A DNA stretch of 64,000 nucleotides from Symbiodinium natans. Taxonomy: Eukaryota > Sar > Dinophyceae > Suessiales > Symbiodiniaceae. The stretch spans positions 37,501-101,500 of the forward strand of contig CAJNDS010002538.1 in assembly GCA_905221605.1 (NCBI GenBank). The letters are read 5' to 3'. Position numbers and translations under genes: made by a program. Position 1 is the first letter of the stretch; the number at the start of each line of letters is the position of its first letter. Under the pieces are notes generated by a model that ran no database searches, had not been told where the DNA came from, and saw only the letters and a program-made list of their open reading frames with translations. Positions 55,817 to 64,000 of this stretch are shown piece after piece.

Positions 55817-58800
55817 TCAATCAGAGTCAGAACCGTCAGAGCTCGCGGACTCGCTGTCACGCTTCGCCTCCTGAAGTGCATCTGAGTCCAGGCGAAGCGC
55901 GTGCAGGCCGCGCCCAAGAAAGAGCTGCAGGAGGCAGGGCCCGCAGTAGGGGAGGGCCAAGGTACCTTTCATGCCAAGGAGGGCGAAGCCGCTTGTGGTC
56001 AAGAAAAACAGGGCTCCAGCGCAGGCTTGCTGGGGCCGGTCTTGAAGGAGTTGCTTCCACTCCCAGAACATGACAACTGGGAACATGACGAGGATGTACA
56101 CAGCAAGGAGTCTGGTCATCAACTTCATGATGAAGCATCGCTCGTCCCTGGAGCTTCGATAGATCACGATGGCGAGCAGGACCCTGCACGCAACAGGAAG
56201 GCTCTGAATCACCACATGAACCCAGGGGTGCCGACACACAATGTCGTCGAGAAGGCGCAATGTCGCAATCAGACCAAGTGGCACCAGTGCGAGGGAAGGC
56301 ACGGAAATCTCAGCGTGCCCGGCCTCCTGAATCCCAACCCCCGCACGTGCCACCTGTCGAAGAGTCGGCGTTGACATCCCGGCGGCCAACAGGACTCCGA
56401 TGGCATAGTCCACGGCTTCCGTGTTCGTTCCGATCTCCGCATGAATTCGTGCCGCATCCTCGGCCCTGGAGCAAGTTGCGTGAGCAATTGAACCCCGGAA
56501 CCCTCGTTGGAGCTGCAGGGCTTCCTCCGCCCTGGAGAGGCTGTTGACACGGTCCACCTCCATCAAGCAGAAGCACACTGCGAAGCAACCCAGAATGATT
56601 CGCTGCTCAGCGAGCGCTGTATCGATCTCTTGGAACCCGGGAAGGTCAAGGAAACCATGAACGGTGTGCCAATGCACCGTCAGTAGCCCCGCTGCCAATG
56701 CTCCAAGCCCGTTCAATACACTTCGGCACCCATTGTGTTGAAGAGTTGTGCCAGCGACAGCGCTGGCTACCGCGAGGCATAAAGCCTTGGTGGCCCAGGA
56801 ACAATATTGTCAATAAGAAGGGTACCCTTTCTGGGGGTTAGTGACTTTATAGTAAGGGAACCTTGACCCGAAAAAGAGCAAAAAGGCTACCACTGGGCTA
56901 CAAAGAAGCCAGTAGACTGATAACATGGTGAGCATAAGTGTGGAAGGCGGTGTGCTTCCATGACTTCAGAATCACTGCAGTAATCATACCTGTCAATCCC
57001 AGCAGAAGCGTCCGGAACAAAGCTGTGCCCATCTCCTTTCTGTTCGAGCGCCTGGCAATAAGAATCGTCTTTCCTGTCTCATGGGCGCAATATGCCTCAT
57101 AGCAACACCAGAGCCTCGTGTAGACGCTGCATTCACGATTTGGAACAACAAGGACGTAAGTAGAGGCTTGCAGAGCCAGCGCAAATGGCGAATTGCCAGG
57201 GGACTGTAGCAAGGCTCCTATGTCCAAGTTTTGCGGGTTGGCCAGCATGCAGCACCAGGCATGACGCGCGCCTGCAGGCACGAGCAAAACTATCTAATCT
57301 GTTCTACTAATATTCATATTCGAATCGGCAAAGATCTGACGCCGGGCACCATGAAACAAATCACTCACCATGATGACTTGGAGAAGAAGAACTCATACAT
57401 GTAGGGTTTTAGGGTTTAGGGTGTGCCTGGTTCGCGCGCTGGTAAGCGCGCTTTAATGTAGACGTGCCCAACTCAAGGCCACCCAATCACAACCCACAGC
57501 GGGCCAAACCGGAGCCAGCCTAAACATCAGCGCACATGTCGAACTTTTTTTGAGGACACGTGAGTCATGTGGGACAGTTGGACACTTGAAACACTTGGAA
57601 CACGAATGAGATGTGCACCTTCATGAGTATAGCATTGGCTTCAAAAAGAGTGAAAGTGCAGTAAAAGACCCAGAAAAGCCCCGGTAAACAAAAGTTCTTT
57701 GTTGGGGCTTCTAATGAGTCCTTTAACGCCGTAACTTGTCAATGGTGCATTTTCATCTGTTCACACGGGTTTCACATTAATACAAGCGGCGAAAGGGAAA
57801 AGCGCGCTCGTGATTAACATTTAATGGTGAACTTGCAAACAAGGAAATGAAAGAATGAACGGGAAATTCACGCTCATTGACTATCATTGAAATTTCCCGT
57901 GCGTTTTAGTCGTTCTGCAACGGGCCATGTACTGCTTTATTAGGCCTGAACCCCCAAACCCTAAATAAAGCCTATATAAACCTTCGCCCTCCACCTTCCG
58001 GGACTGACCCTCGGCTCGCCCACAACCAACAGAAGGAGAGGGGTGGCGGGCGGGTTTAGGGTTTAGGGTTTAGGGTTTAGGGTTTAGGGTTTAGGGTTTA
58101 GGGTTTAGGGGTTAGGGTGGGGTTAGGGTTTAGGGTTTAGGGTTTAGGGTTGTTTAGGGCTTGACGCGAACAACTCTGGTCCTTTACTATCCTTTCGAGG
58201 CCACTCTTCCATCGTGCTATAGAGAACGGGCAGGGGAAACCCACAGCCGTTTTGTGGGTATGGTTGATTTAATCGTTGATTTAATCCCCATTTTTTTCCC
58301 CCGGCTGCGGATGCCAGTCAGGGGGCCCAACTCATGAGCCCCCAGGAACCTGGGTCCCGTGAACTGGGATCGGGTACGGGGGATAGGCGGGGCTTAGGGC
58401 CTTAGGGTTTATAGGGCAACGCGGGCCAATGCTACATAGCGGACTTGTGTGGCAGGACGATTTTGGTCAGGGGGGGGCTATAAGCCCTAAGCCCTAAGCC
58501 CTAAGCCCTAAGCCCTAAGCCCTAAACCCTAAACCCCAAACCCTACACCTGGCTCAAGGAGGTAACCCTGAGCTTCAGCCCCTTGCGGGGCGCATGGAGG
58601 CCTCAAAGAAGCCTTGTGTTCGGTGCCTATAGTAGATGTATTTACGCACAACAAAGTAGCACATGCAACAAAAACACGTGTGTGTGTGTGTGCTTGTAAA
58701 TATGCATTGTCATATTGCATACGTGTATGATGTACTCAGGTTCCCGAAATAACTTGTCGAAGTTATAAACATACTTATAAGTTACTTAGCACACGTAGCA

Positions 58801-60490
58801 CCTAAGTATACTTAGCTAAGTTAAAACCTAACTTATAAGTAGCCCCTAAATAGGTTGGCTTTTGGTTTACATGGTTTTTTTGATTGGGACGCTGAGAATG
58901 ACAAAAAAAACATTGAGTCTGAGTTTTTTGAGCGAAATGTGGTGAGACATTGGCTAAATGTAGGACGACATGTGTGAGAGTCTCTATTGTTCTTGTAAAA
59001 AATTGCCCTAAACCCTCAACCCTAAACCCGTTTAGGGCGGAACTAGGAAGCTGCAGAAGTCGGCTCGGGCAGACCAGAGCGGCTGCACGCGAATATGGGG
59101 GTTTGCCGGCACGTGGAAATCCATACAAGAACCATACAAGAATCAGAGGCAACGGCCCGTGCCAGCCATACAAGAATACAAGATCCCGGCCAGGACGCAG
59201 GAACAGATTACAGGACATGGCTCATGTGATGCTGCTGGTCATACAAGAAAACAAGAATGGGCCGTGGTTGTCCCAGAGGCCTATCGTTCTACACAAGAAA
59301 ACAAGAATCCGGCCGTATGCTTTTCCCATACAAGAAAATACAAGAATTAGCCGTCGTTGTATTTCCCCACGGAAATGAAGTTTGCGGTCCACGACCTCCG
59401 TCATGGCAGTTGCAAGGCCTATACGAAAAACTCCTTAAAAGCTACGCAGCTCCTTGAGCAAAAGGCCTCCAACTTGTACCAAGAACACTGTGACTTTAAC
59501 AGCCTACAAATCGAAGAAAACTTCTTAACCACCAAAATACATACTTTGATACATTTTTGGCTTCGTGCTGTGCTTTAGACACAAAAAGACATGAAAACTA
59601 AGTACCATTTAAGTAGCTGTTACGTAACGCCGCAGTACCCCCGAACTAACACCGAAGTAAACACATATGTAAGCTAAGTATACATAAACTTACATATATC
59701 TGTTCCGATTAGATAGCCTACATAGATGTATACTTGTCTTGGTCATAACATAATTTAACCAACTTGTAACTTCACTTATAACTTGCGCAAGTAATATCGG
59801 GAACCTTAGTATGGATTCATACTACATGGTCGTTTACATATTATGTTTAGACTGACTTTGCTAATTACCGTGCAATAACTGAGTATCTTCTGTGCGTGTG
59901 TGTGTGTGTGTGGGTGTGTGTGTGTGTGTGTTTCATTTCTAATTCTATATGGATGTGCCTCTGTAAAGATTGCGAGAAAATCGTAAGTCTCTGTAGTCGA
60001 TGACACGATAGAAGTGTATTCAGCTTCATAAGTGCATCAAGCCTGAAGGCCAGGAGAAGAGGACCTTGGAGAGGAACTCGAAGATGCCCTCCTGCCAGGC
60101 GTGGCTGATGAAGAGGTCGCAGTCCAGGCCTTCGGGGTGCCTCATCAAGGCCCAGCTCACCTTGCCGGCCTGCTCCGTCACCGGCATGATGTGCTTCTCG
60201 TTGACGAGGTAGATGCTCGGCCCATGAACCTCGTCAGAAGGCGGAAGGGCGCGATCCTCCGCGGCGCGATCCGAAGGGCGCAGCTCGCCCTCGGAAACGG
60301 CCCGGCGCACTTCCTGCTTCAGGTACTTCAGGTCTGCGTATGTCACGCACCAGCGATCCGGAGGAACCGACTCGTGCAAGGCCACAGCCTCCAGCGTTGT
60401 GTATCTTCGAGAGACTCGGGAGTCGCTGCGGAGCATGGCGTCGGATTGCATGGGAGCAGTTCGGACGGGTCTGGCATATAGACTGCAGGG
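55817..60490 (-). CDS. TIR-like multi-pass membrane protein, copy B (spliced)
   Basis: Exons on minus: 60043-~60490, 56902-57271 and 55817-~56795. Same protein as copy A: CDLFISHAWQEGIFEFLSKV, then RHAWCCMLANPQNL and LWCCYEAYCAHETGKTILIA, then about seven membrane segments and a tail SESASSDGSDSD. The third exon is uninterrupted where copy A has two introners, so B keeps the ancestral structure there. Intron 1 is 2.77 kb GC-AG and contains a 1.07-kb transposon absent from A. The start Met may be at 60451. Coordinates span introns. Confidence 0.82.
56796..56901. mobile_element. Intron 2 of TIR copy B, inverted-repeat type
   Basis: Homolog of 51189-51291, with ends GGTACCCTTTCTGG and GCAAAAAGGCTACC. 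Confidence 0.6.
58050..58155. repeat. TTTAGGG array
   Basis: About 14 units. The corresponding array in copy A (52670-52765) is shorter and interrupted. Confidence 0.9.
58735..59809. mobile_element. Non-autonomous DNA transposon with TA target duplication
   Basis: CTCAGGTTCCCGAAATAACT at the left and its near-complement ending TATCGGGAACCTTAG at the right; terminal inverted repeats of about 30 bp, 1075 bp in all. Flanked by TA on both sides; copy A has the empty site (GATGTATATATG at 52975). Inside are several ATACAAGAA / ACAAGAAT repeats (59122-59350) and subterminal CTTATAAGT palindromes. No transposase frame. The TA duplication suggests a Tc1/mariner-like mobiliser. Confidence 0.8.
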
Positions 60491-60598
60491 CTTATCACGA
60501 AAAGGCATAAAGCAGACTAATTTGAGCAACCACTCCAAGAACCCATGACCTGCGGGATGACTGTAAAGAGTTTTGAGGCTGGTGGCCATGTTGCGCAT

Positions 60599-60960
60599 GG
60601 CCTACGGCGACAGCATGTCTAGCTTGAGAGCTACCGCAGTCGGAGGGAACCTTTTCATAAGCAACGTTGGCCAACAAGGTTCAATCATCACCAGATCTAA
60701 GAGTGACCTAGGAGTAAGGCAGGGCACCCTTTTTGTTTAAAGGGCACTATAAAGGGGAACCGAAGCCCTCAAAAAACCAAGGGAATAAGGACCCACTCTG
60801 GGTCCTGCATAATAATGAAGAAGTCTACAAAACTCATTCCCCAGCCCGACACCCCCAACTACGTCACTACGTGCTGCTCCAAGGCCCGGAAGTAAGGGGC
60901 CCCGGCACGGGGGGGGAGGTTGATGCAAATACACCGGCCCCCTGAGCACCTGGGCACTGA
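60599..60960. other. Upstream of TIR copy B
   Basis: Repeat-free with short frames. No exon settled. Confidence 0.35.
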
Positions 60961-60964
60961 AGGA

Positions 60965-61125
60965 GTTGGGTTCAGGGTTCAGGGTTCAGGGTTCAGGGTT
61001 CAGGGTTTAGGGTTTAGGGTTTAGGGTTTAGGGTTTAGGGTTTAGGGTTTAGGGTTTAGGGTTTAGGGTTTAGGGTTTAGGGTTTAGGGTTTAGGGTTTA
61101 GGGTTTAGGGTTTAGGGTTTAGGGT
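60965..61125. repeat. TTCAGGG then TTTAGGG array, about 23 units
   Basis: Five TTCAGGG units followed by about 18 TTTAGGG units, the mirror of the CCCTGAA/CCCTAAA array at 21745-21905. Confidence 0.95.
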
Positions 61126-61129
61126 GCGT

Positions 61130-62334
61130 GTGCTCCCTTGGAAGAGTCTATGGAGGAGCCCCCCATGTCACCAAGGCTGCAGCTGGCTATGATGCGGTCG
61201 CTGCAGGCTGTTGGGGCTGGAGGACTCAGTGGCTGTTCGGTGTTGGACCCAAGTTGGGGTAGGGTTGCTTCACACTCTCGTCTCCATCTCCTACTCGCAT
61301 GGTGGTCGGTAGGGCTACCTGTGCTGCTTCCTCGGCTTCAGTGGGTTTGCTCGTCCTTGTGGTGGCTGAAGCTTATGAGCACCGATAAGCTACAAACGCA
61401 AAACGCTCCACAACCCTAAAACCCTCTACAAGCCCTATGAGCCCCTAGCAACACTCCAAACTTCAAACCCCTAAACCCCTAACACCCTACAGTAAAACCA
61501 AACCCTACACAAGCCCCCAAAGGACCCGAACACCCAGAACACCCTGAACCTCAATGAAAGAAACCCTAAAAACCTGTAAACTTGAAAGCCCAACACCCTG
61601 AAACCATGAAACCCTGTGTTGGAGCTGCCTCAGGCTCGAGCCCCCCAGTCCACAGCGCTCACTCCGGGATCTCGGACGCTTTGGACTTCAAAAGGGGTTT
61701 AAGGGGTTTTGTTTAGGGGTTTAGGGCGCTTGTAGGGCTTAGGATTTCAGGGGTTGTTTAGGGGTCTATATAAGGGGTTGTTTCGGGGTTTAGGGGGCTT
61801 GGTTGGGCTTAGGGTGTTAGGGGGCTTGGGGGTTGAGGGTCTGGGGATTGGTGGCTCAGGGTGGTCGAGGGGTCTATAGGGTGGTTTAGGGAAACGGGGT
61901 TGGGGGCGTTCGGGGTTTGGGGTTCAGGGGAGGTTTAAGGGCTCAGGGGTGTAAGGATTTAGGGCCTTCTTGGGGTGGATTTTGTTGCAGCCTGCCTAAG
62001 AATCTCAGAGCGCTGTGCAGCAGAGGCATCCCGACGAGTAGTGAGCTCTGAAGGTATAGGGCTTATAGGCTTTAGGGTTGAGGGTCTCATAAAATTACAG
62101 CAAGCCTGGGATGCCAACCCAAAAAATACCTAAACAGGGTGTAGGGTCAGGGGCTTAGGGTTATTATAGGGTTTACAAAGGGTTAGGGTTTAGGGTCTGG
62201 GGCTTCGGGTTATTCATTATAGGGTTTATATAGGGTTTGGGGTTTGGAGGATGTAGGGTGTGGGCTCATGTGGTTCAGAGTCTGGTGGGTTTCGGGTTTT
62301 AAGGGAAACTTCAGGTTGATATCAGGGTTATCCT
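61130..62334. other. Unassigned stretch
   Basis: 61130-61400 is repeat-free and open on both strands (plus MSPRLQLAMMRSLQAVGAGG; minus LSPPAPTACSDRIIASCSLG), a possible exon of unknown strand. The rest is degenerate GGGTTTAGGGG-like text. Confidence 0.3.
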
Positions 62335-62425
62335 TGAGCCCCTGAAACCGAAGAGACCTTGCGCCCGGAGCATCTCCAAGTCCTGCAGCCTCGAGAAGGC
62401 TCGTAGAGGAAACGGGCCCCAAGAA
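62335..62425 (-). CDS. Possible exon
   Basis: The minus strand reads GPVSSTSLLEAAGLGDAPGA then RSLRFQG. Protein-like composition; junctions not settled. Confidence 0.35.
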
Positions 62426-62784
62426 GACTCCAATATACCCAGCAAGCTTTAGCGTTAAAGCCCTATAAACCCTAAACCCTAAACTCTAAACCCGATATAG
62501 TAATTGGGCAGTAATGAGCTTAGAGGGTGTACAGGTCCCGCCCGTCCCGGCTACCCCTGTCATAAAAAGACCCTTCGCCTTGGCAAGGCCGCTGCTCAGG
62601 CCGCCTGCCCAGTAGGGCTGGTGGAGTTTGTAGGGTTTATTTGGGGTTTTGAGGCTTTTGGAATCTTCTATTGCTTGAGAGTGGCGAAGTCAACGACGAC
62701 ACTTACAACAATCTGCAATGCCTTGCGCATTTAAAAAGTGCCTGAAGTAGTGCAAAGCTAAGCTACTGGCGCAAGATGTGAACT

Positions 62785-63292
62785 TGGCACCTGCTCAACA
62801 AGCGCTGCATGCGATCGCGTGCCGAGCTCTCGCCAGTCCAGATCGATTCGCCATGCGAGCACTCAACCCGCGATCTTCTGCGCAAGGTTCAAAAATGTGA
62901 GCCACGTCTGCAGAGAGTCCATGCAAAACGGCTCTCCTGCACACACCGCGCGCCCGGCTCAACATGAGACGACAACATGATACAACATGACCTGTCAATG
63001 CTTAAGGATACGGACATTGAAATTATGACACACCCTTATCTACACCCTCCTTCCCCGCAGACCGTGTGCTCGGTATGTCGAGCTAGGGCCGCGTGCGCTG
63101 CACTCGAGCGACTCCGGCAACAAGCCCTCAAGCAGCTGAGGCACAGGCTCTGAGAGCCGTGCTCTGAGCTGAATGTGGCCACGCGTCACCCGAGATGCAT
63201 AAATTCGACTCTAAACTCACAGACGCCATGTGCTGGCTCTGTCTCGCACTGTCTCGCTAGAAGCACCTGGAAGGACCTCTAAAAGACTCTAA
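62785..63292. other. 3' flank of the second Hint copy
   Basis: Aligns with 45385-45893. The duplication boundary on the left is near 62770. Confidence 0.65.
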
Positions 63293-64000
63293 TCAGTCCA
63301 TGTAGTCCCCGGCCGTTATCGGGATAGAGGCTCCGCCGTCCATGGTCTCGTCGGGCTCGTCCGCTGCTCCTTGGCTGCCTTGGCTCCGGCCTCGGTTCTT
63401 GTCCTTCCCGCGGCGGGTCGAGGGCTTCCGCTTGTGGCCTTTGCTGAGGATGCAGGGCGGGGAGGAGAAGACAGCCACGGGCAGGTCCGGCTCGAAGACG
63501 ATCTTCAGCACCTCGCAGTCTGCGGGCCGACGGTCCACGCTGGCCAGAACCACCGGCTCCCCGGAATCGAGCATCACGTGGTCCCCCACTTTCAAGTCAC
63601 CGGCCGGGAGGTAGCCATAGTCGCGGTTCTCGGCGATCTTCCCTGACTTGCCGGTTGCATCCGGGACTGGGACCTGCACGAGGTGGTCCGGGGTCACTCG
63701 CAGCGTGGCAGCTCCTGCTTGCAAGTCGACGACCTCGGTGGCTCGGCAGAGTTCGGGGTTGGCAGCCACCTTCAGAATGGTCGCGTCGTCTCCGGCAACC
63801 ACTTGGGACCCTTTCTTGAGATCGCCGCCTGGGAGGAAGAAGTCGTTTCCGCAGCTGCGTGTCTTGAAGATGGCGTCTGACATGAAGCAGTGATTCTTCA
63901 CGGAGAACCAGGATGAGCAGCTCAGAACCGACGAGGCGTCGTCATCAACATCCACCATGGTGTATCCCATCTGCTCGGTCAGGCCGGATTCAGGGCTGCT
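63293..64000 (-). CDS. Coiled-coil/Hint protein, second copy (cut by window edge)
   Basis: The minus frame is open to the window edge. It holds the end of the linker (ESGLTEQMGYTMVDVDDDAS), the Hint domain (CFMSDAIF, LRVTPDHLVQV, CILSKGHK) and the basic tail. Compared with the first copy it has KNHC for RPHC, YGYLPAGD for YDFLAAGD, and a short SQG duplication in the tail. All key Hint residues agree. The coiled coil should lie beyond 64000. Confidence 0.85.
   Translation of the reverse strand, partial: SSPESGLTEQMGYTMVDVDDDASSVLSCSSWFSVKNHCFMSDAIFKTRSCGNDFFLPGGDLKKGSQVVAGDDATILKVAANPELCRATEVVDLQAGAATLRVTPDHLVQVPVPDATGKSGKIAENRDYGYLPAGDLKVGDHVMLDSGEPVVLASVDRRPADCEVLKIVFEPDLPVAVFSSPPCILSKGHKRKPSTRRGKDKNRGRSQGSQGAADEPDETMDGGASIPITAGDYMD

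Larger units (their letters stand above)
57272..60042. other. Intron 1 of TIR copy B
   Basis: GC-AG. Aligns with intron 1 of copy A in several blocks (for example GCCACTCTTCCATCGTGCTAT). Adds a TTTAGGG array (58050-58155), a CCCTAAG array (58480-58540), a TG microsatellite (59896-59935) and the transposon 58735-59809. Confidence 0.7.

Noticed and set aside
1..64000. The window being a true chromosome end or subtelomere
   Set aside because: Arrays occur in both orientations across the whole window, are short, carry many variants and sit inside introns. No terminal array reaches either edge.

Overview
This window looks like nuclear DNA of a core dinoflagellate. The genus cannot be settled from the sequence; Symbiodiniaceae or a Prorocentrum-like genome would fit. 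The evidence is: (1) interstitial plant-type telomere repeats (TTTAGGG / CCCTAAA) throughout; (2) very short GC-rich exons with GC-AG, GT-AG and probable GA-AG introns and an AG|G acceptor habit; (3) introns that are inverted-repeat elements flanked by short target duplications (introners); (4) tandem same-strand paralogs; (5) dinoflagellate-style TIR-like membrane proteins and a Hint-domain protein. I see no rRNA, tRNA, CRISPR array, prokaryotic operon or viral gene.

Layout. 0.6-21 kb: a chain of minus-strand micro-exons encodes an Ala/Gly-rich helical repeat, roughly [S/T]-P-x-E-x-V-[I/V/L]-x-x-A-L-[R/K]-x, each cut by a donor at nearly the same codon. Inside this chain lies a minus-strand ADP-ribosyltransferase plus WWE-domain gene (8.6-10.9 kb) with a probable one-base frameshift. 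21-31 kb: mostly telomere-like arrays, scattered exon islands and one 408-bp MITE. 32.5-36.4 kb: a minus-strand protein kinase split into at least eleven small exons. Most of its junctions can be joined by hand with frame kept, from the Gly-rich loop through VAVK, HRDVKPE, DFS and APE to the C-lobe. 37-41 kb: weaker exon candidates on both strands. 41.6-44.2 kb: a minus-strand gene for an atypical (PI3/4K- or actin-fragmin-kinase-like) kinase whose introns are introner elements. 45.9-47.7 kb: an intact coiled-coil/Hint protein, with a second partial copy at the right edge (63.3-64.0 kb). 49.9-53.7 kb and 55.8-60.6 kb: two tandem copies of a TIR-like multi-pass membrane protein.

Main structural result. 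Telomere-like arrays are not random. Islands of about 70-140 bp with exon character tend to sit between CCCTAAA on the left and TTTAGGG on the right, so introns tend to begin with TTTAGGG and end with CCCTAAA, an inverted repeat. Besides these arrays there are at least five families of short inverted-repeat introners. The two TIR paralogs give filled/empty-site pairs: copy A carries three insertions from three families that copy B lacks. The two inside the coding region are removed exactly by AG-ending splicing (one GC-AG, one GT-AG). Telomere-like arrays also lie inside some introners, which suggests the arrays expanded from the CCCTAAA unit the introners carry.
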